Part shown: piece after piece, positions 47,678-55,532 of the stretch
How the letters are laid out: every line of letters begins with the position of its first letter
How positions within the stretch are numbered: position 1 is the first letter of the stretch
Assembly: GCF_002929825.1 (NCBI RefSeq)
Contig: NZ_PJJN01000037.1
Coordinates: 246,916 to 310,915, forward strand
Direction: 5' to 3'
Source: Cryobacterium sp. Y29
GTDB lineage: Bacteria; Actinomycetota; Actinomycetes; Actinomycetales; Microbacteriaceae
DNA length: 64,000 nt
Notes under the pieces: model-generated
What the model was told of the DNA's origin: nothing
Database searches by the model: none
What the model saw: the letters and a program-made list of their open reading frames with translations, nothing else
Position numbers and translations under genes: made by a program

Positions 47678-48679
47678 ATGAGCCTCAACCCCAGCTACAT
47701 CAAGCCCGGCCTGGACTTCAACCGCGACACCAATTACATCGAGGACCGCATCACCCGGGATGGCCGCGACGGCTGGCCGGTTGAACCGGGCCGCTACCGA
47801 CTCGTTGCGGCCCGCGCCTGCCCGTGGGCGAACCGCACTACGATCGTGCGCCGCCTTCTGGGCCTCGAAGGCGTCATTTCTCTCGGCCTGCCCGGCCCTA
47901 CCCATGACAAAAACAGCTGGACCTTCGACCTCGACCCGGGTGGGGTCGACCCGGTGCTCGGCATCGAACGTCTGCAGCAGGCGTTCTTCACCCGTTTTGC
48001 CGACTACCCGCGCGGCATCACCGTGCCGGCGATCGTCGATGTGCCAAGCGGAAAGGTCGTCACCAATAATTATCCCCAGATCACCCTTGATTTGGAGCTC
48101 GAATGGACAGACCACCACCGGGCCGGCGCCCCTGACCTCTACCCGGAAGCGTTACGGGCCGAAATCGACGAGGTTGCCAACCTGATCTTTCACGACGTGA
48201 ATAACGGCGTCTACAAGTGCGGCTTCGCTGGCAGCCAAGAATCGTACGAGCGGGCTTACGACGCCCTCTTCGCCCGGCTGGATTGGCTCGAACAGCGCCT
48301 GGCGGGGCAGCGGTATCTTGTGGGCGACACGATCACCGAGGCGGACATCCGCTTGTTTACCACCCTCGCTCGCTTCGACGCGGTATATCACGGGCATTTC
48401 AAATGCAATCGCAACAAGCTCAGCGAGATGCCCGTGCTGTGGGCCTATGCCCGCGACCTGTTTCAGACACCCGGCTTTGGGGACACGATCGATTTCGAGC
48501 AGATCAAGAAGCACTACTACGTGACCCACGTCGATATCAACCCCAGTGGCATCGTGCCAAAGGGGCCGGATGCTGCTGCTTGGCTGGCTCCGCATTCTCG
48601 CGCTGATCTCGGCGGCCGTCCGTTCGGCGCCGGCACCCCGCCCGAGGCACCACTGGCCGCTGAGCGAATCGTGCGTTGA
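47678..48679 (+). CDS. Glutathionyl-hydroquinone reductase-like GST (Xi class)
   Basis: A 333-residue omega/Xi-class glutathione transferase-like enzyme. The catalytic Cys is C48 in 'ARACPWANRT', and 'PAIVDVPSGKVVTNNYPQI' is the glutathione-binding loop of this class; the helical domain includes 'LVGDTITEADIRLFTTLARFDAVYHGHFKC'. These enzymes reduce S-conjugated hydroquinones. Actinomycetes generally use mycothiol, so mycothiol may be the actual thiol (inference). A TAGCGT hexamer lies six bases before the ATG. Confidence 0.88.
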   Translation: MSLNPSYIKPGLDFNRDTNYIEDRITRDGRDGWPVEPGRYRLVAARACPWANRTTIVRRLLGLEGVISLGLPGPTHDKNSWTFDLDPGGVDPVLGIERLQQAFFTRFADYPRGITVPAIVDVPSGKVVTNNYPQITLDLELEWTDHHRAGAPDLYPEALRAEIDEVANLIFHDVNNGVYKCGFAGSQESYERAYDALFARLDWLEQRLAGQRYLVGDTITEADIRLFTTLARFDAVYHGHFKCNRNKLSEMPVLWAYARDLFQTPGFGDTIDFEQIKKHYYVTHVDINPSGIVPKGPDAAAWLAPHSRADLGGRPFGAGTPPEAPLAAERIVR

Positions 48680-48788
48680 ATGACCGTCGGACCGTAGCGC
48701 CCTGGTTCGTGTGGATTCCGCGCCCGGCCCTGGTGCGCGCTGAACCGTTGCAGTGACAGCGCACGGGCACCGTTGTCCCGGATAAACG

Positions 48789-48820
48789 CCTCGCCCACCA
48801 CGATGACGTGGTGGGCGAGG
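48789..48820 (-). terminator. 13-bp perfect stem terminator of the aldo/keto reductase gene
   Basis: Perfect inverted repeat CCTCGCCCACCAC/GTGGTGGGCGAGG with a six-base loop, between the convergent GST-like and aldo/keto reductase genes; likely bidirectional. Confidence 0.75.
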
Positions 48821-48877
48821 TCGCGTCTGATAATTCCTAGTTGGAAGCGTCAGCCTTCGGCTGTCGTTTACCAGGGA

Positions 48878-49711
48878 CTAAGGGATGTAGTTGAACTCGT
48901 CGGGGTTCGGGCCCGTGCGCTCATTGCGGTTCAGGTCAGTGATCGCGGCGATATCCGCTTCGGTGAGGACGAAGTCGAACAGGGCGAAGTTCTCGTCGAC
49001 TCGGCTGCGGGTAACCGACTTCGGGAAAACGATGTCGCCCCGCTGCAGGTGCCAGCGCAGGGTGACCTGAGCGGCAGACTTACCGAGACGGTCGGCGATC
49101 CCTGTAATCACCGAGTCGGAGAGAACTGCGCCCTGCGCGAGCGGCGACCAGGCCTCGGTCGCGATGCCGTGCTCGGTGTTGAACGCCCGCAGCGCATCCT
49201 GCGTGAGGTACGGGTGGACCTCGATCTGGTTGACGGCCGGCACGGTTTCGGTCTCGTCGAACAGACGCTGCAGGTGCTCTCGCTGAAAGTTGCTCACTCC
49301 AATGGTGCGCACGCGACCCGAGAGCTGCATTTCCTCCATTGCCTTCCAGGTCTCGACGAAGTCTCCGACAGCCGGGAGCGGCCAGTGGATGAGGAACAGG
49401 TCAAGGTAATCGAAGCCGAGGGCGTCCATGGTTCGATCGAAGGCGGCCAGAGCGTCGGCACGGTCATGGAACCCGTTGTTGAGCTTGCTCGTAACGTAGA
49501 TCTCGGACCGGTTCAGCCCCGACTCAGCGACGGCTTCACCGACCTCTTTCTCATTGCCGTACATCTCGGCCGTGTCAATGTGTCGGTAGCCGGCCGCAAG
49601 AGCGGTAAGAGTCGCCGCCTTGGTCGTCTCCGGCGTGACCTGGAAGGTGCCGAATCCGAGCTGCGGAATCGTTGTGCCGTTATTGAGGGTGACGGTGGGG
49701 ACTACGGTCAT
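48878..49711 (-). CDS. Aldo/keto reductase (2,5-diketogluconate reductase-like)
   Basis: A 277-residue NADPH-dependent aldo/keto reductase of the AKR5-like group. The catalytic tetrad is visible as D46, Y51, K76 and H109 in 'DTAEMYGNE', 'TSKLNN' and 'LIHWP'; the NADPH site 'PKSVTRSRVDEN' is near residue 230. Such enzymes reduce aldehydes and ketosugars; the physiological substrate is unknown. GAGGAGA precedes the ATG. A strong terminator follows. Confidence 0.92.
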   Translation of the reverse strand: MTVVPTVTLNNGTTIPQLGFGTFQVTPETTKAATLTALAAGYRHIDTAEMYGNEKEVGEAVAESGLNRSEIYVTSKLNNGFHDRADALAAFDRTMDALGFDYLDLFLIHWPLPAVGDFVETWKAMEEMQLSGRVRTIGVSNFQREHLQRLFDETETVPAVNQIEVHPYLTQDALRAFNTEHGIATEAWSPLAQGAVLSDSVITGIADRLGKSAAQVTLRWHLQRGDIVFPKSVTRSRVDENFALFDFVLTEADIAAITDLNRNERTGPNPDEFNYIP

Positions 49712-50049
49712 GGATGTATCTCCTCGTTCGATATTTGAGTGCGCCGCTATCTGTCTTGCCGACCGCTTTGCCGCTGGTGTTACCCACGGAGAAAGCTTGC
49801 TCGGTCACATTAGGGACGTCAGCAGTGTCACGGTGAACGTGCCTAACGGCGTGCACGTTCATCAAAACCAGCCTACCGACGGAGATATTCCGCATGCCTA
49901 ATGGCCGGTCACACTCCCAGCCCGCACACAATATTGGTGCACGGGCGCACGATGTCGTCGTGAATCACGCGGGACACCTCGCCGACGGTCGGCTACAATG
50001 CATCGAACTGGTGCGCGTTCTTCGCAGGTTGCCGTCCTAGCATCGGATC
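49712..50049. other. Intergenic region before the DUF427 gene
   Basis: A 338-bp stretch with no supported gene. It holds the aldo/keto reductase leader, an inverted repeat TGAACGTGC/GCACGTTCA at 49834-49861 with a ten-base spacer, and the TAGCAT -10 of the DUF427 gene. Confidence 0.6.
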
Positions 50050-50538
50050 ATGATTGAGCGAGTGCAACGCGACCCCATCCGCCCCGGCCAGGAATCCGTC
50101 TGGGACTACCCCCGCCCACCCCGCGTCGAACATACCGGGGAACACATCACCATCGAACTCGACGGTGTGACCATCGCCGACACGAGAGATGCCGTGCGGG
50201 TGCTCGAGACCAGCCATCCACCGGTGTATTACCTGCCGAGGGATGCCTTCACGTCGGGCGTGCTTCAACCGGGTGCCGGTCATACCCATTGCGAGTTCAA
50301 GGGCGCTGCCGGATACCTCTCGGTCGGCTCCCGCGCCCGGTCCGCCTGGTTTTATCCCACACCGAGTGAGGGTTTTGAGTCTCTAACCGACCGCGTCGCT
50401 GTTTATCCGGGAGCGATGGACCGGTGCACGGTCGACGGTGAAACGGTGCGCGCACAAGACGGCGACTTTTACGGCGGCTGGATAACCGAAAAAATCGTCG
50501 GGCCGTTCAAGGGTGCGGCGGGCACCATGGGCTGGTAG
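50050..50538 (+). CDS. DUF427 domain protein
   Basis: A 162-residue protein of the DUF427 family with 'GHTHCEFKGAAGYLSV' and 'AWFYPTPSEGFESLTDRVAVYPGAMDRCTVDGETV', which are its most conserved parts. The N-terminal 'SVWDYPRPPRVE' is also characteristic. The family's activity is not established. It has a TAGCAT hexamer six bases upstream of the ATG. It is followed by a DUF6457 gene. Confidence 0.88.
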   Translation: MIERVQRDPIRPGQESVWDYPRPPRVEHTGEHITIELDGVTIADTRDAVRVLETSHPPVYYLPRDAFTSGVLQPGAGHTHCEFKGAAGYLSVGSRARSAWFYPTPSEGFESLTDRVAVYPGAMDRCTVDGETVRAQDGDFYGGWITEKIVGPFKGAAGTMGW

Positions 50539-50636
50539 CCCACAGTTCGACACCATTTCATTGCGCGGAATTTCTCAGCTTGGGGTAGCCTCGGACCAGC
50601 CTGGCATCCGAAGTATTCGAAACTGAAGGAGTTGCT

Positions 50637-50954
50637 GTGACCCACAACGCCGTAGACGAAGAGATTCTCAAGCAGTGGATCCGTCGCCTCAGTCAAGCAC
50701 TGCAGATTGTGGACCTCGAGGTAGACAACGACCTCGTGCTCACCGTCGCCGATGAAGCCGCCCACGCGGTGAATCCAATGGCCGCCCCGATCACGACGTT
50801 CATGGTCGGCTATGCCGCCGGTCTTGCCGCAGCCAACCCGGCGATGACCTCACGCACAGCCGTTGCCCGGGCTGTGGATGTGGTCACCGCCGTCTGCCAG
50901 CAGCCCGAGAAGGAACACCCCGACGCCACCGGCTGGGTGAACACCGCGCAGTAG
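50637..50954 (+). CDS. DUF6457 protein
   Basis: A 105-residue helical protein of the DUF6457 type. To my knowledge this domain is found beside or fused to MobA-like molybdopterin nucleotidyltransferases in actinobacteria; that link would suit the adjacent FdhF-like enzyme. Conserved elements include 'WIRRLSQALQI' and 'DEAAHAVNPMAAPITTFMVGYAAGLAA'. The start is GTG with AGGAG six bases upstream. Its 3' end converges on the FdhF-like gene, nine bases apart. Confidence 0.7.
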   Translation: MTHNAVDEEILKQWIRRLSQALQIVDLEVDNDLVLTVADEAAHAVNPMAAPITTFMVGYAAGLAAANPAMTSRTAVARAVDVVTAVCQQPEKEHPDATGWVNTAQ

Positions 50955-50963
50955 CGTCACGAG

Positions 50964-53255
50964 TCAAGCAGCACGCTCCAATCGAATGATGACAGCCTTC
51001 GACACCGGTGTGTTGCTGCCGTCGGCGACACTATCGAGCGGCACGAGCACGTTCGCCTCCGGATAGTAGGCGGCGGCACAACCGCGTGGTGTCGGGTAGG
51101 CAACCAGCCGATAGCCGCGTAACACCCGGTCGACGTTGTCACTGAACTCACTGTGCACGTCGACCAGATCGCCATCGACGAAACCTAGAGTGAGCAGATC
51201 TTTCTTGTTGATGAAGACAACATGGCGACCCTTCTTAATGCCGCGATAGCGGTCATCCAGGCCGTAGATGGTGGTGTTGAACTGGTCGTGACTGCGCAGC
51301 GTCTGCAGCACCAGACGCCCGGGCGGTACTTCAAGATACTCCAGGGTGTTCGTGGTCAGCATGGCCTTGCCGATCGGGGTGTTGAAGGTGCGCGAGTCCC
51401 GGGGCCCGTTCGGCAACATGAATCCGCCCTCCTGCCGGATGCGTTCGTTATAGTTCTCAAATCCCTCGACCACGTGGGCGATGTGGTCACGGATACGGTC
51501 GTAGTCGGCCTCGAATCCGGCCCAGTCGACCGCGACCGAGTCGGCGAGCACAGCGCTGGCCAGGCGTGAAATAATCGCGACCTCCGAAAGCAGGTTTGGT
51601 GCGACCGGCTTGAGCTTTCCCCACGACGGATGCACCGCGCAAACCGTGTCCTCCACGGAGACAAACTGCACCCCGCCGGCCTGCTCGTCGATTTCGGTGC
51701 GCCCCAGGGTCGGTAGTATCAGCGCCTCCTCGCCGGTTACAGCGTGCGAGCGATTCAGTTTGGTGGAGATCTGCACGCTCATTTCGGTGCGTTGCATGGC
51801 GGCTTCGGCAATGCCGGTGTCGGACATGGCTGCGACGAAGTTGCCGCCAAGCCCTACCCACACCTTCAACTTTCCGTCGCGCATCGCGCGCACTCCGTAG
51901 ACGGCATCAACGCCGTGCTCGCGTGGCGGGTTGAAACCGAACTCACCTTGCAGGGCGTTGAGGAAAGCCGGCGGCATCTGCTCCCAGATGCCCATGGTGC
52001 GGTCACCCTGCACGTTGCTGTGGCCGCGAATCGGTGAGGCACCGGCACCGGGCTTGCCGATGTTGCCGCGCAGCAGCAGCAGGTTGATGATTTCCTTGAC
52101 GGTATCTACGCCTTTTTTCTGTTGCGTCACCCCCATCGCCCAGGTGATGATCACCCGATCAGCGGCCAGGTAGCGTTTGGCCAATTCGTCGATTTGTGCC
52201 GCGCGCAAGCCGGTCGCAGCCAACACCATTTGCTCGTCAAGTTGGGAGAGATGCTGCCGCAGCTCGGTCAACCCGTGGCAATGTTCGTCAAGGAAAGCCT
52301 GATCGAGGACGGTTCCTGGGGCGGCGTCCTCGGCGTCGAGCACCCGCTTCGAGACGGCCTGCAGCAACGCCATGTCGCCGCCGAGGCGGATTTGCAGAAA
52401 CTGGTCTGCTATCTCGGTGCCATGGCCAATCACTCCACGCACCCGCTGCGGGTTCTTGTAGCGGCGCAGACCGGCCTCGGGCAGCGGGTTGATCGCCACG
52501 ATTTGCGCGCCAGCATCTTTAGCTTCTTCGAGCGCGGTGAGCATACGCGGATGGTTGGTACCGGGGTTTTGGCCGATGATGATGATGAGGTCGGATTTCG
52601 CAAAGTCGTCGTAGCTGACCGTGCTCTTGCCAATACCGACGGTCATGCCCATAGCCCAGCCAGTGGATTCATGGCACATATTGGAGCAGTCCGGCAGGTT
52701 GTTGGTGCCGTACGCACGCGCGAACAGCTGGTAGGCGAATGCGGCCTCGTTGGAGGCGCGGCCACTCGTGTAGAAGGCGGCTTGGTCGGGCGAGTCAAGA
52801 CCGTTGAGTTTGGCGGCGATCATGCGAAACGCCTCGGGCCAGCTGACCGGGCGGTAGTGATCGCTGCCGGCTGGCTTGTAGACGGGTTCGACCAGCCGAC
52901 CCTGCATGCCGAGCCAGTATTCACTCTTCTCGTACAGGTCGTGCAAGGAATGCTCGGCCCAGAAAGTTGTCGGGATGGTGATCGGGGTGGCCTCCCAGGT
53001 GACAGCTTTGGCGCCGTTCTCGCAGAACTCAAAGGCCTTGCGGTGCCCGGGGTCGGGCCAGGCGCAGCTCATGCAGTCGAATCCGTCTTTCTGGTTCATC
53101 GCCAGGAGGGCGCGCATTCCCCGCGTAGCGCCCATCTGCGTGATCGCCGGCTGCATGGAGTGCAGCACGCCCGGTATGCCGGCGGCCCAGGATTTGGCGT
53201 GGGTGACCTCGATGTCGATGTCGGTGACGTCGTTGATCGGGGGTTCACTGCTCAT
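50964..53255 (-). CDS. FdhF/YdeP family molybdopterin oxidoreductase, copy 2
   Basis: A 763-residue bis-MGD oxidoreductase homologous over its whole length to the copy at 14887-17187. The same residues are present: Fe-S region C61/C64/C78, C194 in 'NNLPDCSNMCHESTG', 'GQNPGTNHPRM', 'PIRGHSNVQGDR' and 'LRSHDQFNTTIYG'. The two copies differ in their N-termini and mid regions, so this is an old duplication rather than a recent one. There is no fdhD next to it, but DUF6457 is. The ATG at 53255 is chosen; the frame is open to 53336. The reaction could be formate oxidation or, as in YdeP, an acid- or stress-related function. Confidence 0.85.
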   Translation of the reverse strand: MSSEPPINDVTDIDIEVTHAKSWAAGIPGVLHSMQPAITQMGATRGMRALLAMNQKDGFDCMSCAWPDPGHRKAFEFCENGAKAVTWEATPITIPTTFWAEHSLHDLYEKSEYWLGMQGRLVEPVYKPAGSDHYRPVSWPEAFRMIAAKLNGLDSPDQAAFYTSGRASNEAAFAYQLFARAYGTNNLPDCSNMCHESTGWAMGMTVGIGKSTVSYDDFAKSDLIIIIGQNPGTNHPRMLTALEEAKDAGAQIVAINPLPEAGLRRYKNPQRVRGVIGHGTEIADQFLQIRLGGDMALLQAVSKRVLDAEDAAPGTVLDQAFLDEHCHGLTELRQHLSQLDEQMVLAATGLRAAQIDELAKRYLAADRVIITWAMGVTQQKKGVDTVKEIINLLLLRGNIGKPGAGASPIRGHSNVQGDRTMGIWEQMPPAFLNALQGEFGFNPPREHGVDAVYGVRAMRDGKLKVWVGLGGNFVAAMSDTGIAEAAMQRTEMSVQISTKLNRSHAVTGEEALILPTLGRTEIDEQAGGVQFVSVEDTVCAVHPSWGKLKPVAPNLLSEVAIISRLASAVLADSVAVDWAGFEADYDRIRDHIAHVVEGFENYNERIRQEGGFMLPNGPRDSRTFNTPIGKAMLTTNTLEYLEVPPGRLVLQTLRSHDQFNTTIYGLDDRYRGIKKGRHVVFINKKDLLTLGFVDGDLVDVHSEFSDNVDRVLRGYRLVAYPTPRGCAAAYYPEANVLVPLDSVADGSNTPVSKAVIIRLERAA

Positions 53256-53362
53256 GCTGCACCGCTCTCGTTGCGTTATCGCTTCGCCGCCCATACGGTC
53301 GACGCTGGCACGATACACCCACGGGGTTGGAAGCATCCGGTAGTGCCGTGATTATGCCCTTA

Positions 53363-53378
53363 ATACCCCCATGGGTAT
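53363..53378 (+). promoter_or_regulatory. CsoR/CstR-like operator overlapping a -10 element
   Basis: ATACCCCCATGGGTAT is an inverted repeat of the form ATACCC-N4-GGGTAT, the shape of CsoR-family (copper or persulfide sensor) operators. It runs into a TATAGCAT -10 region, so a bound repressor would block the small Cys-rich gene that starts at 53414. Confidence 0.6.
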
Positions 53379-53413
53379 AGCATGGAGATAATTCCGAACG
53401 AAAGGCACCCATC

Positions 53414-53578
53414 ATGTGCAGAGCCGTCACCTGCAAGACCTGTCAGAAGACCACCTGGGCCGGGTGCGGCCAGCACGTCGATCAGGTTATGAAGGGTGTT
53501 CCACGCGCCCAGCGATGCGAGGGCCATGTGCAGGAGAAATCCACCAGCGGTTTCTTCGCGCGCCTGCTCGGCCGGTAG
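53414..53578 (+). CDS. Small Cys-rich protein (54 residues)
   Basis: A gene for a 54-residue protein beginning 'MCRAVTCKTCQKTTWAGCG' with Cys at 2, 7, 10, 18 and 35, and 'HVDQVMKGVPRAQRC'. It belongs to a conserved small actinobacterial family of unknown function; a metal- or thiol-linked role is plausible from the Cys pattern. AAAGG lies eight bases upstream. It is preceded by a CsoR-like operator and divergent from the FdhF-like gene. Confidence 0.75.
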   Translation: MCRAVTCKTCQKTTWAGCGQHVDQVMKGVPRAQRCEGHVQEKSTSGFFARLLGR

Positions 53579-53711
53579 CCGCGGCGCCCAGGAGGCCCGG
53601 GGTTCAAAGCGACGCCCAGCGACTCGGTCGCCTCACCCTCGATTCGATGTGCGCACCATGATTGGGAGCGTCCTGGTCAAACGCTCGACCGAACACTTAC
53701 ACTCGAGGCAC

Positions 53712-54197
53712 ATGACTCTTCCGGAAACTGGCAATGCCGCATCGCGCTCGCGCCGTTCGCTGCCACGGCTGCTCGGCCGGCTGGCCCTCGGCGCCGCGCT
53801 GCTTTTGGCTGGAATCAGCCACCTCACGTTCAACCGGGAGGCATTCCAGGCTCAGGTTCCGGCGTGGGTTCTGCTGGACGCCGACTTGGTCGTCGTACTC
53901 TCCGGAATAGCCGAAATAATACTGGGAACCGCGTTGCTTACGCTGCACCGGTGGCGAGTACTCGTCGGCTGGGTTGTCGCCGCGTTCTTCGTGGCCATCT
54001 TTCCCGGCAACGTCTCACAGTTCGTCACGGCGACCGACTCCTTCGGACTGAATTCGGATCTGTCGCGGGGCATCCGCCTCGCCTTTCAGCCGCTGCTCGT
54101 GCTGTGGGCGCTCTGGGCTACCGATGCCTGGCGAGCGTGGCGAGCGTGGCGAGCCCGGCGCAGCCGGGTTGCGGCCCGGCCTCAGTCACACCGATAG
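53712..54197 (+). CDS. DoxX-like membrane protein
   Basis: A 161-residue protein with four hydrophobic segments ('ALGAALLLAGISHLTF', 'LLDADLVVVLSGIAEIILGTALLTLH', 'VLVGWVVAAFFVAIFPGNVSQF', 'LAFQPLLVLWALWATDAW'), matching the DoxX/DUF417-like membrane family. The C-terminus is a W-R-A repeat from three 9-bp units. A TTACACT hexamer is eight bases before the ATG; an ATG at 53658 is in frame but the leaderless start fits better. Its function is unknown. Confidence 0.7.
   Translation: MTLPETGNAASRSRRSLPRLLGRLALGAALLLAGISHLTFNREAFQAQVPAWVLLDADLVVVLSGIAEIILGTALLTLHRWRVLVGWVVAAFFVAIFPGNVSQFVTATDSFGLNSDLSRGIRLAFQPLLVLWALWATDAWRAWRAWRARRSRVAARPQSHR
54126..54152. repeat. 9-bp tandem repeat in the DoxX-like gene
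   Basis: TGGCGAGCG and close variants repeated about three times, encoding A-W-R repeats at the C-terminus. Confidence 0.7.
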
Positions 54198-54231
54198 CGG
54201 CGGTGTGCACGCCATCGATAGTGTTGGTCAA

Positions 54232-54765
54232 ATGGACCCGTTAACCTTTCGTCGCGCGACGACCGATGACGTTCCGGCCTTACTGGTCTTGGTGACAAGC
54301 GCCTATCGAGGCGATGCGAGCCGGCAGGGCTGGACCTGTGAGGCCGACCTCATCGACGGGCAGCGCCTCGACGCGGATGTACTTCGTGGAGACCTCAGCC
54401 GCGCTGACAGCCTCGTTCTTCTCGGTGAACGCGGCGGCGATCTGGTCGGGTGCGCGCATATCGCGAAGGATGTGGGCGATACGGCCTATTTCGGCATGTT
54501 CGCCGTGCGCCCGACCGGCCAGAGCCAGGGCGACGGCAAACGTATTCTGGCCGAAGCTGAACGCCTGGCTGTCTCGGAATGGGATTCAACCATGATGACG
54601 ATGACGGTCATCGATGTGCGAGACTCCCTCATCGCGTTCTACGAGCGGCGAGGCTACCGACGAACCGGCGTGCAGAAACCCTTTGACTTCGACACACGCT
54701 TCGGAGTACCCCGGCGCGACGACTTATATCTCGAGGTGCTCGAAAAAATTCTGCAGCACGGCTAA
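54232..54765 (+). CDS. GNAT family N-acetyltransferase
   Basis: A 177-residue GNAT protein starting 'PLTFRRATTDDVPALLVLV' with 'YFGMFAVRPTGQSQGDGKRILAEAE' as the acetyl-CoA loop and 'LIAFYERRGYRRTGV' near the end. It resembles acetyltransferases of unknown substrate. A TAGTGT hexamer is seven bases before the ATG. A short hairpin (54769-54784) follows the stop between this gene and the convergent membrane protein. Confidence 0.85.
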   Translation: MDPLTFRRATTDDVPALLVLVTSAYRGDASRQGWTCEADLIDGQRLDADVLRGDLSRADSLVLLGERGGDLVGCAHIAKDVGDTAYFGMFAVRPTGQSQGDGKRILAEAERLAVSEWDSTMMTMTVIDVRDSLIAFYERRGYRRTGVQKPFDFDTRFGVPRRDDLYLEVLEKILQHG

Positions 54766-54792
54766 ACACCCCGCCTCTTCGGGGCGCGAGCA

Positions 54793-55410
54793 TCAGGGCG
54801 CGGTACTGGTGGGGCGTGAGCGCAACCACATGCCCGACGGGGGATGAAACGGCAGCAGGAAATGCAGGAGGAGTCCGGACAGCACCGTGACGGTCACCGC
54901 TCCGATGGCGCCGAAATTCGTGAACTGTGCCTCAACGTTGACCCCGGCCAACGTCGTCACGGTCCATCCGAGCGCCCACAGCGTGGCCATGCCCAAGACC
55001 CACAGCCAGCGTTGACGCGTGCGCGGCGGTAACCCCATGGCCTGCGCGGCACCGAGCACGAGCCCGGTGATCGCTCCCATCAGGGCCAACTCCGGCAGCG
55101 TCGTGCGATAGTCGACCACCGTCGAGCCCAAAAGCAGACCCAAACCCAAACCAATCCCGGTCAGCGGAACCCAGTTCAGCGGATTGAGACGACGCCGACT
55201 GACCAGCACCTGACCGAAGCCGATGACGACCCCACAGACCGCGCCACCGATAAGGGCCGATACGGGGTTACTGATGCGCCCCCCGACTGCCGTGCCGGCG
55301 AAACCCGCAATCGGGAACGCGAGAAATCCCACGCTCCACAGCAACCAAGTGGAGAAAAATGTGGGGTTTCGGAAGCTGGGATTGCGATGGAGTCGCCGCA
55401 TTCTGGTCAC
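54793..55410 (-). CDS. Hypothetical membrane protein
   Basis: A 205-residue protein with about six predicted spans ('LLWSVGFLAFPIAGFAGTAVGG', 'SALIGGAVCGVVIGFGQVLV', 'ALMGAITGLVLGAAQAMGLP', 'WVLGMATLWALGWTVTTL'). Recurrent small-residue G-rich spans suggest a 'glycine zipper' type helical packing. I do not recognise a family. The GTG at 55410 has GGAG seven bases upstream, preferred over a TTG at 55428 and an ATG at 55401. It is the gene directly downstream of jetC (122 bp gap), where a jetD would be expected. Confidence 0.65.
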   Translation of the reverse strand: MTRMRRLHRNPSFRNPTFFSTWLLWSVGFLAFPIAGFAGTAVGGRISNPVSALIGGAVCGVVIGFGQVLVSRRRLNPLNWVPLTGIGLGLGLLLGSTVVDYRTTLPELALMGAITGLVLGAAQAMGLPPRTRQRWLWVLGMATLWALGWTVTTLAGVNVEAQFTNFGAIGAVTVTVLSGLLLHFLLPFHPPSGMWLRSRPTSTAP

Positions 55411-55532
55411 GTTTCTACTCCAGTCCAAGGTACTGGTCGGTGAGTGCAGCCCAAGTCATTGAGAAGAATCTCGGACCGGCATGCAGACATGCTACGCCCA
55501 AGCCAGTGCAGCCCGGACTACGCGGCCGACGC

